Origin: Acidobacteria bacterium Mor1
GTDB taxonomy: Bacteria > Acidobacteriota > Polarisedimenticolia > Polarisedimenticolales > Polarisedimenticolaceae
Assembly (NCBI GenBank): GCA_001664505.1
Contig: CP011806.1
Span: 1,984,486-2,048,485, forward strand
DNA: 64,000 nucleotides
Direction of reading: 5' to 3'
The notes under the pieces are model-generated. The model was not told the origin of the DNA. It searched no databases and saw only the letters and a list, made by a program, of their open reading frames with translations. The stretch's first letter is position 1, and every line of letters starts with the position of its first letter. This document shows positions 44,236 to 53,335 of the stretch, one piece after another. A program made the translations under genes and the position numbers.

Positions 44236-45551
44236 CGGGTCACTCTGTCGGTTGAAGCCGCGGAGTGCGCTGCGATCTCGAGACCCTGAGGTTGGGCGTC
44301 GAGTACGCCGAGGAAAGCCGCCAGCGCCGCGGCCTCGCGGCCGGACAGCTCCAACGGGAGCAGGTCGGTGTGCCCGATGATCGCCTCGGGCGGGTCGTCG
44401 TAGTGCGCGACCACGTCGTCCAGGGTGGCCAACTGCCCGCGATGCATGTAGGGCGCGGTGCGGGCCACGTTACGCAGGCTCGGAACCTTGAACGCTCCGA
44501 CCAGTTCGAAGCCGGAGGTCTTGAGGAAGCGGATGTCCTCGCAGCGGGAGGGCTCGACGTCTCCGTGCTCACTGGAGCAACCGAACTCGGCGGCGGCGAC
44601 TTCCGGCGCGCCGTCGATCCGTCCTACGTCGAACCGCTCGCCCGGGATCGGCGGCAGACCGATCGAATGGAAATCACCGTTGGTCAGCAGCGGCCCGCTG
44701 TGGCAATCGGTGCACGCGCCCTGGCCGATGAAGATCCGCAGTCCCTCCGCCTCCAACTCGGTCAGGATGCCCGGCGGGCCGACCCCTTCGGCGGAACTGC
44801 CCAGGGCATCCGCGTACTGATCCAGACGCGTGGTGCCGGGGACGATCTGCGCCTCGAAAGCGGCGATCGCCTTGGCCGCGTTCACCGCCACCTCGGTCAC
44901 GGCATCCCGATCGGTGGGCGCCATGCTCTCCCAGGCCGAGATCGCCTCGGCGTCTCCGCGCGGCCCCGCATCGGGAGGAAAGCGGCCGGTGTCGCTGAGG
45001 TCGGGAAGCTCGCCGAAAAGCGGTTCGTAGTGCGATCGGTACGACGACGCCATCAGCTGGGCGATCCGGGTTCGCGTCGTGCCCTGCTCATCGGGATCCT
45101 CCAACGGATCCAGCGCCTGGGCCCAGAGGGTGTCCCTGCGACCGTCCCAGAAGAGCCAGCGGGAAAACCCGGCGCCGACCAGAGTAGGCGTGTTGCGGTG
45201 CCCCTCGGCCAGCCCCTTGCCGACGGTTCGGCCGTCGGTGAAACCACGTTCGGGGTCGTGGCAGGTCGCGCAGGAGATCTCACCGTTGGCGCTGAGACGT
45301 TCGTCGAAGAACAGTTTGCGCCCCAGTTCGACGGCGCGCAGGTCTTCGGCCACCCGGTTCGAGGGGTCGGGCTCGGGCGCCGCCATCCCCGTCAGGGACA
45401 GGGACTTGATCAGCGCGACCTCCTCGGGGTTCCAGCTGTGGGGATGCCTCGGGTGGAAGCTCGAGATCACCACCGTCGCCACGCCGCCGAGTAAGGCCAC
45501 GGCGCCCAGGGCGACGAAGCGATGCAGCCATCTGCGGCGGCCGTTCTTCAC
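44232..45551 (-). CDS. dihaem cytochrome c peroxidase (MauG/CcpA family)
   Basis: This 439-residue protein has an N-terminal membrane anchor or signal (about 11-32). The first haem site is CATCH (C94, C97, H98) and the second CTDCH (C280, C283, H284). The spacing is typical for bacterial cytochrome c peroxidases; other regions match, for example GRKLFFDERLSANGEISC and APYMHRGQLATLDDVV. It reduces peroxide with electrons from c-type cytochromes, or oxidises a partner as MauG does. Its start overlaps the stop of the lipoprotein gene by four bases. Confidence 0.9.
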   Translation of the reverse strand: MKNGRRRWLHRFVALGAVALLGGVATVVISSFHPRHPHSWNPEEVALIKSLSLTGMAAPEPDPSNRVAEDLRAVELGRKLFFDERLSANGEISCATCHDPERGFTDGRTVGKGLAEGHRNTPTLVGAGFSRWLFWDGRRDTLWAQALDPLEDPDEQGTTRTRIAQLMASSYRSHYEPLFGELPDLSDTGRFPPDAGPRGDAEAISAWESMAPTDRDAVTEVAVNAAKAIAAFEAQIVPGTTRLDQYADALGSSAEGVGPPGILTELEAEGLRIFIGQGACTDCHSGPLLTNGDFHSIGLPPIPGERFDVGRIDGAPEVAAAEFGCSSEHGDVEPSRCEDIRFLKTSGFELVGAFKVPSLRNVARTAPYMHRGQLATLDDVVAHYDDPPEAIIGHTDLLPLELSGREAAALAAFLGVLDAQPQGLEIAAHSAASTDRVTR

Positions 45552-45994
45552 GGGAGCTCCACCTGCCAGACCACCTCATCGCTGAGAGCACCGGCCCAGA
45601 CCTGCAGGCGGAAGACCCAGAGCCCCTTCATGCTGAACTTGATGCCGTCGACCCGGTATCTCCCGGGCTCGACCTCCCCGGCGACCTCGGGAACCGTCGG
45701 GAGACCGTGTTGGTGGGCCGGCATCCCGCCCTGGATCGCGATCCGTGCGTCCCGCACGGGCGCGCCGTCGCCGTCCCGGAGTTCCAGGGTCCAGGAGTGG
45801 ATCTGCTGGAGTTCGATCGGCGTGGAATCGGGCGAGAAACGCCCTTCGAAGTGCCCCTGTTCAGAGGAGACGAAGCCCGCCTGTCCGTCGGCTCCTCCGG
45901 CCCCGCCGCAGCCGGCGGCGACCAGGATCAGGGCGGCCAGCGACCACGCCAGCGGGCGTGGCCAAAATTGGCTATTTAGCATCAAAAAAGGCAT
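45548..45994 (-). CDS. FixH/YtkA-like lipoprotein
   Basis: This 148-residue protein has a lipobox-like site (LVAAGC, Cys29). The soluble domain contains IHSWTLELRDGDGAPVRDARI, GGMPAHQHGLPTVPEV and GIKFSMKGLWVFRLQV, the YtkA/FixH pattern with His and Met ligands for copper. ATG 45982 (MLNSQF) is an alternative to 45994; neither has a clear ribosome site. It heads the operon with the cytochrome c peroxidase. Confidence 0.78.
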   Translation of the reverse strand: MPFLMLNSQFWPRPLAWSLAALILVAAGCGGAGGADGQAGFVSSEQGHFEGRFSPDSTPIELQQIHSWTLELRDGDGAPVRDARIAIQGGMPAHQHGLPTVPEVAGEVEPGRYRVDGIKFSMKGLWVFRLQVWAGALSDEVVWQVELP

Positions 45995-46325
45995 AAAAGG
46001 GGGAGTAGCCTTTAGTCAGAGATCAATTCTTGAAGTTCCCACGTAGCTAATATGCGCCTGAACCCTTTTTTTACCCCGTGATTCTGCCAAAGGCCAGAAA
46101 TACGTCGGCTTCTCCAGATTGTTTCCACATCGGTCAAGCCGGGCGTCTCGAACTCGGGCGCCTCCCCGGCCGATCGGAGCGGATGGACGAACCGCAAGAA
46201 GTCGGGTAAACCACCTCTATCTGTCGCATCTCCGACTCAACCGGTGGCGAATCCGGACCACCGGGGTATGTTACTGCGACATCGCAAGTGTCCGCCTGTC
46301 AGGACACCTGCTGGAGGGGCTAACA
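45995..46325. promoter_or_regulatory. 331-base divergent promoter/leader region
   Basis: No gene is seen. The first 100 bases are A/T-rich (e.g. TTTTTTT at 46065-46072) and probably hold promoters for both directions. Nearer ATG 46326 are three hairpins: CCGGTGG (46241-46247)/CCACCGG (46258-46264), TGCGA/TCGCA around 46275-46285, and GTGTCC (46288-46293)/GGACAC (46302-46307). GGAGGGG at 46313-46319 is the ribosome site. I could not match a known riboswitch. Confidence 0.5.
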
Positions 46326-48998
46326 ATGCGTTTCGTGGCGTGCCTCACGGCCATGCTGCTGCTGGCGTCGCTGCCGGCATTGACCGAGGAGCCGGACGGT
46401 TCGTCCGGCGAAGGACCGGCCCAGGTCCGGGATATCGCCCCCGGCGACAAGGTCGTCGGCGAGAAGGTCCAACTTCAGAAACGACGGGAATGGTTCTGGT
46501 CCAGCCGCACCGCCGGGGTGGAATCCCGCCGCCAGGCAGCCCGGATGCGGCTGCTCGGCGTTCAACAAACCCGCGAGATGCTCGAGCGCCAGGTCCTGCG
46601 CCGCAGCTTCGGCACCGACGGGCTCGACAACTGGGAGCCGATGGGTCCCGAGCCCTCCCGTTTCGGCGGCTGGGCCTTCGGCGACATCTCCGGCCGGGTT
46701 ACCGCCCTGGCCGCCGATACGGCCGGGGGCACGCTCTATCTCGGCGCCGCCGCCGGCGGATTGTGGAAATCCACCGATGACGGCGTGAGCTGGCAGGCGA
46801 TCTTCGATCAGGCGGGCACCCAGACCATCGGCGCCGTCACCGTCGACCCCAACGATCCCCAGACCCTCTGGGCCGGCACCGGCGACTACATCGAATCCTG
46901 CGAGGGCTACTTCGGCATCGGCCTGATGCGCAGCACCGACGGCGGCGTCAGCTGGGAGCCGCGCAACGGATCCGGCAGCTCGACCCTCGAGGACCTCTCG
47001 AACTTCTCGAGTGTCGTCGTCGATCCCCGGAACTCGGACCATCTGCTCGTGGGTGGACGTATCCGCGGCTGCACCGGCGACGGTTCCAGCACCACCGGCG
47101 GCCTGTTCACCAGTGACGACGGCGGCGCCACCTGGACCGAGCGGCTGACCGCCTCGATCTACGAGATCCAGCAGGATCCCAGCGTGTTCGACACCTACTG
47201 GGCTTCAACCAACCAGGGCATCTACAAGTCCACCGACAACGGTCAGAGCTGGATCCAGCAGACCGCGTCGGGGCTGCCCACCGGGAGCACCGGGCGCACC
47301 GAGCTCGCCATCGCACCCAGCGACGGCAACACCGTCTACGCGCTGTTCGACAGCGGCAACAGCGGCGACGAGTTCTGGCGCACCACCGACGGCGGCGCCA
47401 GCTGGAGCCTGATGTCTTCTGGCGGCGACGCCTGCGACGGCCAGTGCTGGTACAACGCCGTCGTCCGGGTCCACATCAGCGATCCCGACACCGTCTACCG
47501 CGGCTCGATCCGGATCTACAAGTCCGAGGACGGCGGCGCCACCTGGGCCGACCTGTCCAACCCCTGGGGCTCCTCACAGAAGGTGCACCAGGACATGCAC
47601 GTGCTGCTGATGGACCCGTCGGACCCGAACAAGGTCTGGGCCGGCGGCGACGGCGGCCTGTGGCTCACCGACGACGGCGGCGCCAACTTCAGCAACCGCA
47701 ACGGCAACCTGGGCATCACCCAGTTCTACGCCATCGACGTGCATCCGACGAACACCGACATCATCTGCGGCGGCGCCCAGGACAACAGCTCCCTGGCCCG
47801 CGGCGGCGCCGACAACGTCTGGGACCTGCAGGTCGCCACCGGCGACGGTTTCGTCTGCCAGTTCAACACCCAGGACACCGACATCGTATTTGCCACCTCG
47901 TACCCCGGTTTCCTGCCCAACATCTACCGCTCGACCAGCGGACTGTTCGGCGGCTATTCGATCGTCACCGGGTTCGGGAGCGGCATTCAGCTGTTCGACC
48001 GGATCAACTGGGTCACCCCCTACCTGCTTGACCCGACCAACCCGAGCACCCTGTACCTCGGAACCCACCGGGTCTACCGCTCGGAGAACAACGGCAGCAG
48101 CTGGACCCAGGTCGGCCCCGCCGATCTGACCGGCGGCTCGGGCAACTTGCGGGCGCTTGCGATCAACCGGGGGCACCCCGACGTGCTTTACTCCGGGTCC
48201 CAGAGCGGCCGCATCTGGCGCACCGACAACCGTGGGGACAACTGGCTGGACATCACCGCCGGGTTGCCCGGCGGCCGTCAGATCACCGACGTCGCCGGCG
48301 ACCCCGACGACGCCGACCGCGCGCTCGCCACCGTCGGCGGGTTCAACACCGATCATCTGTGGGAGTGGACCGCCGCCAGCGGCGTCTGGAGTCCGGTAGG
48401 CAACGGCCTGCCCAACGTTCCGGCCAACACCGTGGTCTTCCGGGACGGCGGCGACGTGTTCGTCGGCACCGATACCGGGGTGTTCCGCAGCACCGACGGC
48501 GGCGCCAACTTCAGCCCCTACATGAACGACCTGCCCCAGGGCATGGTGGTCACCGACCTCAAGTACAACGTGGCGGCGGAAGTGCTGACCCTCGGCAGCT
48601 ACAGCCGGGGCGCCTGGCAGACCACCGTGGGCAACGCCGGCGGCGGCGGGAATCCGGGCGAAGTGGAGAACACCCTGCTGCTGCACCGGGCCGGGCCCGA
48701 TATCCAGGCCAGCTGGGATGTCTCCTGCAACGACGCCTCGACGCCGGGACAGACCTACTCGATCCAGTCGGGAAGCCTGGCGTCGCTGCGTAGCGGTGCC
48801 TACGACCACAGCCCGGTGGATGACGCCTGCAGCCTGACTTCACCGGCGACCTTCACCCCGTTTGCCGGAGACCGCTACTACCTGGTGGTGCCCAACAGCG
48901 GCGGCAGCGAAGGGGGCGCCGGGGTCGACTCCGGCGGCGTCTCCCGTCCGCAGCCGGACGCAACCTGCGGCGTCCGCCAGGTGGCCGCCTGTCCCTAG
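46326..48998 (+). CDS. exported BNR/sortilin-type propeller protein
   Basis: The protein has 890 residues, with a Sec signal (about 1-19). From about residue 105 there are repeated BNR/Asp-box strands such as GGLWKSTDDGVSW, GLMRSTDGGVSW, GIYKSTDNGQSW, GVFRSTDGGANF, typical of VPS10/sortilin and Ycf48-like propellers. The C-terminal 110 residues form the recurring module with GDRYYLVVPNSGGSEGG and paired cysteines. It is probably secreted; similar proteins occur beside peptidases or adhesins. The ribosome site is strong and a terminator follows, so it is a single-gene unit. Confidence 0.82.
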   Translation: MRFVACLTAMLLLASLPALTEEPDGSSGEGPAQVRDIAPGDKVVGEKVQLQKRREWFWSSRTAGVESRRQAARMRLLGVQQTREMLERQVLRRSFGTDGLDNWEPMGPEPSRFGGWAFGDISGRVTALAADTAGGTLYLGAAAGGLWKSTDDGVSWQAIFDQAGTQTIGAVTVDPNDPQTLWAGTGDYIESCEGYFGIGLMRSTDGGVSWEPRNGSGSSTLEDLSNFSSVVVDPRNSDHLLVGGRIRGCTGDGSSTTGGLFTSDDGGATWTERLTASIYEIQQDPSVFDTYWASTNQGIYKSTDNGQSWIQQTASGLPTGSTGRTELAIAPSDGNTVYALFDSGNSGDEFWRTTDGGASWSLMSSGGDACDGQCWYNAVVRVHISDPDTVYRGSIRIYKSEDGGATWADLSNPWGSSQKVHQDMHVLLMDPSDPNKVWAGGDGGLWLTDDGGANFSNRNGNLGITQFYAIDVHPTNTDIICGGAQDNSSLARGGADNVWDLQVATGDGFVCQFNTQDTDIVFATSYPGFLPNIYRSTSGLFGGYSIVTGFGSGIQLFDRINWVTPYLLDPTNPSTLYLGTHRVYRSENNGSSWTQVGPADLTGGSGNLRALAINRGHPDVLYSGSQSGRIWRTDNRGDNWLDITAGLPGGRQITDVAGDPDDADRALATVGGFNTDHLWEWTAASGVWSPVGNGLPNVPANTVVFRDGGDVFVGTDTGVFRSTDGGANFSPYMNDLPQGMVVTDLKYNVAAEVLTLGSYSRGAWQTTVGNAGGGGNPGEVENTLLLHRAGPDIQASWDVSCNDASTPGQTYSIQSGSLASLRSGAYDHSPVDDACSLTSPATFTPFAGDRYYLVVPNSGGSEGGAGVDSGGVSRPQPDATCGVRQVAACP
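48660..48995 (+). other. recurring secreted module (copy 2)
   Basis: These residues end the BNR protein: NTLLLHRAGPDIQASWD, TYSIQSGSLASL, DRYYLVVPNSGGSEGG and a final Cys pair. They match the modules at 22236-22610 and 57400-57670. Confidence 0.5.
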
Positions 48999-49030
48999 GG
49001 GACTTCACCGAACCCGTCCGTATGAGCGAG

Positions 49031-49062
49031 GGCCCCCCGGTTTTCTCCGGGGGGCCTTTCTT
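49031..49062 (+). terminator. strong intrinsic terminator
   Basis: Ten base pairs, 49031-49040 with 49047-49056, close a six-base loop, followed by TTTCTTC. It ends the BNR protein gene. Confidence 0.85.
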
Positions 49063-49134
49063 CGTCGGACGCCAATCAGCGGCGCGTTCCCGAACCCCCG
49101 GTTGCCCGCCGATGGCCTGCTAGACTCGACGGCC

Positions 49135-51798
49135 ATGCTGAAGGCAGGACACAGCTTGTCCCACTACCGGCTCACCGAGGCCATCGGCGAGGGCGGCATG
49201 GGCCAGGTTTGGCGCGCTACCGACGAGCGGCTCGACCGGGACGTCGCCGTCAAGGTCCTACCGAGCGCGGTCACCGGGAATGCCGAACGATTGGACCGGT
49301 TCACCCGCGAGGCACGCGTCCTCGCTTCGCTCAACCACCCCGGCATCGCCACGATCCACGATGTCGACGATCATGATGGCGTTCGGTTCCTTGTGATGGA
49401 ACTGGTCGAGGGCGAGGATCTGGCCCAACTCCTGGCGCGAACCGGTGCCCTGCCGGTCCCCGAGGTACTCCGCATCGGACTCCAGGTTGCCGAAGCCATG
49501 GAGGCCGCCCATAGCCAGGGAGTGATTCACCGCGATCTCAAGCCGGCCAACATCAAGCGCGCCCCCGACGGCAAGATCAAGGTGCTGGACTTCGGTCTGG
49601 CCAAGGCGATGGACCCGGAGGCTTCGTCCGATGCCCAACCGGTCGAGATGTCGCCGACGGTGACCTCCGCCGGCACCCTCGCCGGCGTGATTCTCGGCAC
49701 CGCCGCCTACATGAGCCCGGAACAGGCCCGCGGGCGTCCGCTGGACAAGCGCACCGACATCTGGTCCTTCGGTGTCCTGCTCTACGAGCTGCTGACCGGC
49801 ACCAACCCGTTCCGCGGCGACACCATCGCCGACTCGGTCGGAGCGATCATGCATCGTTCGCCGGATCTGAATGCCCTGCCCGACGACACACCGGCCGCGG
49901 TACGGCGCCTGCTACGTCGCTGCCTGAGTCGTGAGCGCGGCAAGCGGCTGCACGACATCGCCGACGCCCGCCTCGAGTTGGAGGAGGCGATCGAGGACCC
50001 GCGACGGGATCAGCCGGCGACCACAGCGGCGCCCGAGGCTCGCTCGACGACGCGGCCCTGGCTCCGGTTTGCGGCGGTGCTCCTCCTACCACTGTCCGCC
50101 GCGGCAGGCTGGTGGCTGGCCTCGCGTGAACCGGCCGCAACGGCAGAGCCGGAGCGACGGTTCGAACTGGCGCCGGAGACCGAAGTCCAGAGCGTCAAGA
50201 TCTCCCGTGACGGAAAGACCCTCGCATACGTTGCCGACAACGCGCTCTATGTCCGGCCACTGGATGAGCTGGCGGCTCAACGGGTCGCCGACCTCGACCC
50301 TTCGAGCGTGCCGCGGATCTTCTGGTCGCCGGACGGCCGCTCGATCGGCTTCGCAACCATGCGGGAGATCCGGCGCTACGACCTCGAGGATCGGGCGCTT
50401 CGCCGGGTGGCCACCCTGCCTGTCGCCCCCGAATACGTTACCTGGGGCGACGACGGCTACATCTATTTCACCGAGTTTCAATCGGGATGCAGACGCGTCA
50501 ACGAAGCGGGTGGGGTGGTCGAGGAATACCTCTCCCGCCCCGAGGGCATGTTCGACTACCACGGCTTCGACCTGCTCCCCGGCGGGGGGGCTATCTACGT
50601 ACCCCACTTCGACGAAGGAGCCGTTCGGATCATGGTGGAACGTCCGGGGAGTGCTCCGGTGAGCGTTTACACCTCGGACAGCCCCATCTCGCAGCCGCAG
50701 TACCTGGCCAGTGGCCACGTTGCTTTTCACCGCGAAGATCCTCCCGCCGGTATCTGGACGGTTCCCTTCTCCCTCGACACCCTCGAGGTCACCGGGCAAC
50801 CGGTGTTGATCGCGCCCGAACTGGTCGACGCGTCCTTCTCCGAGCATGGAGACATGGTGTTCACCAAGGGGGATATCGGAGAACGCAAACGCCGGCAAGA
50901 GATCGTCTGGGTCGATCGCACCGGCGAAGTGACCCGCAGGCTGCCCACTCCGGTCTTCGAAGCATCCCACATGGCCCTGTCGCCGGACGGATCCCTCCTC
51001 GCCCTGATCGCCAACGGCGTGGGCCGCAGCGTGCAGACCGAGCTCAACCTGTGGCTCTACGATCTGCGGCGCGATTCGGCGGTGCGGCTGACCGAGAGCG
51101 GCCGGGTCCGGCCGGTCAAACCCGTCTGGAACGCCGCGGGAACTCACATCGCCTTCTCCCAGACCCTCGGCGGAAACCAGGGTGCGGTCCTCTCGATCGA
51201 AGCCACCGGAGGTGGTCCGGCGGAGCGGTTGATCGAAGGCGCGACGGCTTTCTTCTTCGACGTGAGCCCCGACTGGTCTCAGGTCGTGGTCGTCGAGGGG
51301 TCGATGGACCAGGGCACGAAGTTCGACCTGGCTCTGGAGCAAGTCGACGACGCATCTTCACGTGAGGTCCTCGCAAACGGGCCGGAGATTGAAGGTGGGC
51401 CGGCGATCCATCCCGACGGTGAGTGGCTCGCGTACTTCAACGGAGCCGTCGGCGAGGTGGACATCTACGTGAAGAAGCTCGAACCCCAGGGCAGCAGATG
51501 GAAGGCCTCGGTGAACGAGTCCGGTTTGCCGTTCTGGTCCGCCGATGGCAAGCGCCTCTACTTCCAGCAGATGCGGCCGAGCCAGGATCAGAAGATCTTC
51601 GAGGTAACGTTCGACGGTTCATCGACGCCCCCGCGGCTCGGCCGCGAACGCTTGCTCTTCAGCGTGGAGCCCGGATCCAGCCTGGTTTCCGTCGACCATC
51701 AGGGGAACTTCATCCTAGCCACTCCCATGGCTGAGGAGGGGGAACAACCGGATCGCTCCGGCATCGTGCTGGTCCAGAACCGGCGCAGCCCGTCCTAG
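49135..51798 (+). CDS. Ser/Thr protein kinase with periplasmic PD40/TolB-like repeats
   Basis: The 887-residue product starts with a full Hanks-type kinase: GEGGMG (18-23), K40, HRDLKPAN (132-139), DFG (152-154), SPEQARGRP and the R in RKLHD-like tail. A single membrane helix (about 311-330) follows. The outer part has PD40/TolB-like propeller blades (SWSPDGRSIGFAT, MALSPDGSLLALI), an arrangement common in Acidobacteria. It probably senses an extracellular signal and phosphorylates cytoplasmic targets. A -10-like TAGACT (49121-49126) is only 8 bases before ATG 49135. Confidence 0.9.
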   Translation: MLKAGHSLSHYRLTEAIGEGGMGQVWRATDERLDRDVAVKVLPSAVTGNAERLDRFTREARVLASLNHPGIATIHDVDDHDGVRFLVMELVEGEDLAQLLARTGALPVPEVLRIGLQVAEAMEAAHSQGVIHRDLKPANIKRAPDGKIKVLDFGLAKAMDPEASSDAQPVEMSPTVTSAGTLAGVILGTAAYMSPEQARGRPLDKRTDIWSFGVLLYELLTGTNPFRGDTIADSVGAIMHRSPDLNALPDDTPAAVRRLLRRCLSRERGKRLHDIADARLELEEAIEDPRRDQPATTAAPEARSTTRPWLRFAAVLLLPLSAAAGWWLASREPAATAEPERRFELAPETEVQSVKISRDGKTLAYVADNALYVRPLDELAAQRVADLDPSSVPRIFWSPDGRSIGFATMREIRRYDLEDRALRRVATLPVAPEYVTWGDDGYIYFTEFQSGCRRVNEAGGVVEEYLSRPEGMFDYHGFDLLPGGGAIYVPHFDEGAVRIMVERPGSAPVSVYTSDSPISQPQYLASGHVAFHREDPPAGIWTVPFSLDTLEVTGQPVLIAPELVDASFSEHGDMVFTKGDIGERKRRQEIVWVDRTGEVTRRLPTPVFEASHMALSPDGSLLALIANGVGRSVQTELNLWLYDLRRDSAVRLTESGRVRPVKPVWNAAGTHIAFSQTLGGNQGAVLSIEATGGGPAERLIEGATAFFFDVSPDWSQVVVVEGSMDQGTKFDLALEQVDDASSREVLANGPEIEGGPAIHPDGEWLAYFNGAVGEVDIYVKKLEPQGSRWKASVNESGLPFWSADGKRLYFQQMRPSQDQKIFEVTFDGSSTPPRLGRERLLFSVEPGSSLVSVDHQGNFILATPMAEEGEQPDRSGIVLVQNRRSPS

Positions 51799-51813
51799 TC
51801 CCTCTCACGAACC

Positions 51814-51840
51814 GGCCGACCGGCCTTTTTAGACTTTTTT
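51814..51840 (+). terminator. weak terminator-like hairpin after the kinase gene
   Basis: GGCC (51814-51817)/GGCC (51822-51825) with a four-base loop is followed by TTTTT and later TTTTTT. The stem is short. Confidence 0.4.
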
Positions 51841-51930
51841 GCGCAGGGGTGAAACCTCCTCCCCCGATCTCTTCTGTACATCCCGAGACGACAACCGCCC
51901 CACCCCTCCGGGGCGCAAGGAGAGACTGCA

Positions 51931-53010
51931 ATGTGTGCGCAATGTGAAATGCTGAACGCCGACGCCACCGACGCCTTCGCGGGCAAGATGCTGGGCGCCC
52001 TCAACGGAGCCGCTCTGGCGATGATGACCTCGATCGGCCACAGGACCGGCCTGTTCGACGCCATGGCCGCCTCCGACACCCCGGTAACCAGTCAGGAACT
52101 GGCCTTCAAGTCCGGCCTGCAGGAGCGCTACGTCCGCGAGTGGCTCGGCGCCATGACCACCGGCGAGATCGTCGACTACGACGCCGAGACCAGCCGCTAC
52201 GACCTGCCGGAGGCCCACGCCGCGGTCCTGACCCGGGAAGCGGGCGCCGGCAACATGGGGATCGCCGCTCAGTTCATTTCGGTCCTGGGAGGCGTCGAGG
52301 ACAAGATCGTCAATTGCTTCCATCAGGGCGGCGGCGTGCCCTACGAGGAGTTCGGCCGCTTCCACGAGGTGATGGCCGAGGAGTCCAACGGAACGGTCGT
52401 CGGCGGCCTGCGCCCCCACATCCTGCCCCTCTGTGATGGGCTGGAAGCCCGGCTGGAGAAAGGCATCTCGGTCCTGGACGTCGGCTGCGGCCGCGGCCGG
52501 GCGATGCTGGCCCTGGCCGACGCCTACCCGGCCAGTCACTTCACCGGCTACGACCTCTGCGCCGAGACCGTGGCCTACGCCCAGGAACAGGCTCGCGCCC
52601 GGGGCCTGGCCAACGTGCGCTTCGAACAGATGGATGTGACCCGGTTCGACGCCGTCGAGAGCTTCGATCTGATCACCGCCTTCGACTCGATCCATGACCA
52701 GGCCGCTCCGGCGACGGTGCTGTCCAACATCTCCCGGGCGCTCAAGAAGGACGGCGTGTTCCTGATGCAGGACATCTCGGCTTCGAGTGAGGTCCAGAAC
52801 AACATCGGCCACCCCCTGGCGCCCTTCCTCTACACCATCTCGACGATGCACTGCATGACCGTCTCCCTGGCTCAAGACGGCGCCGGCCTCGGCACTTGCT
52901 GGGGCCGCGAACTGGCCGAGAAGATGCTGCGCGAGGCGGGCTTCACCTCGGTGACGATCAACAGCCTCGAGCACGACATCATGAACGAGTTCTACGTGGC
53001 AACGAAGTAA
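51931..53010 (+). CDS. class I SAM-dependent methyltransferase with winged-helix N-terminus
   Basis: The product has 359 residues. Residues of about 20-95 form a winged-helix region (SGLQERYVREWLGAMTTGEIVDYD) as in dimerising O-methyltransferase-like proteins. The SAM site is SVLDVGCGRG (about 182-191), then FTGYDLCAETV, FEQMDVTRFD and FDLITAFDSIHDQ. The cysteine-containing N-terminus (MCAQCEML) is unusual. It may act on a small molecule; no biosynthetic genes are adjacent. AAGGAGA at 51917-51923 is a strong ribosome site. Confidence 0.9.
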   Translation: MCAQCEMLNADATDAFAGKMLGALNGAALAMMTSIGHRTGLFDAMAASDTPVTSQELAFKSGLQERYVREWLGAMTTGEIVDYDAETSRYDLPEAHAAVLTREAGAGNMGIAAQFISVLGGVEDKIVNCFHQGGGVPYEEFGRFHEVMAEESNGTVVGGLRPHILPLCDGLEARLEKGISVLDVGCGRGRAMLALADAYPASHFTGYDLCAETVAYAQEQARARGLANVRFEQMDVTRFDAVESFDLITAFDSIHDQAAPATVLSNISRALKKDGVFLMQDISASSEVQNNIGHPLAPFLYTISTMHCMTVSLAQDGAGLGTCWGRELAEKMLREAGFTSVTINSLEHDIMNEFYVATK

Positions 53011-53045
53011 GCGGAGTCGAAGAAAACACGCTCTCCGTTTTTGAG

Positions 53046-53095
53046 ACGGGGCGGTTCCGTAGGCACCCCCATCGGAACCGTCCCGTTTCTTTTTT
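53046..53095 (+). terminator. strong intrinsic terminator after the methyltransferase gene
   Basis: A 14-base-pair stem (53046-53059 with 53073-53086; one G-T pair) closes a 13-base loop and is followed by TTTCTTTTTT. Confidence 0.9.
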
Positions 53096-53335
53096 GTATC
53101 GAAGAGCCCGGGCGCACCACGGCGGAGGATGCAGGAGGTGCGAGACCGCCCGGGCGCTGCCTGCGGGAACCGGTCGGCACGATGACCTGCCGGCGGTGAT
53201 CGGCAAGGCGATCGGAGCGCTGGAGAGCGGCGCCGGCGAGATCCGCGTATTGCTCGGATTGCGCTGAACGGACTTGGTCCCCGGCGCGGGTGGACGTAGA
53301 CTCCTGCCAACGGCATTCGGACCTTGGGGGGGGAC
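53096..53335 (+). other. unassigned gap with structured repeat and possible short coding remnant
   Basis: The 325-base gap between genes contains, after its terminator, GCCCGGGCGC twice (53106-53115, 53148-53157), which can pair, and GCACC/GGTGC inside (53114-53118, 53137-53141). From about 53150 to 53267 one frame reads like protein (codons rich in G/C at third positions), but I find no good start and no homologue, so I do not call a gene. Confidence 0.35.
53274..53302 (+). promoter_or_regulatory. candidate promoter for the Kelch/TSP3 gene
   Basis: TTGGTC (53274-53279), 17 bases and TAGACT (53297-53302) precede ATG 53336. The resemblance is to a sigma-70-like promoter. Confidence 0.35.

Noticed and set aside
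46140-46325. c-di-GMP riboswitch before the BNR gene
   Set aside because: The leader is structured but lacks the conserved core sequences of GEMM-I.
53150-53267. Short gene upstream of the Kelch protein
   Set aside because: No plausible start with a ribosome site and no recognisable product; reported only as a possible remnant.
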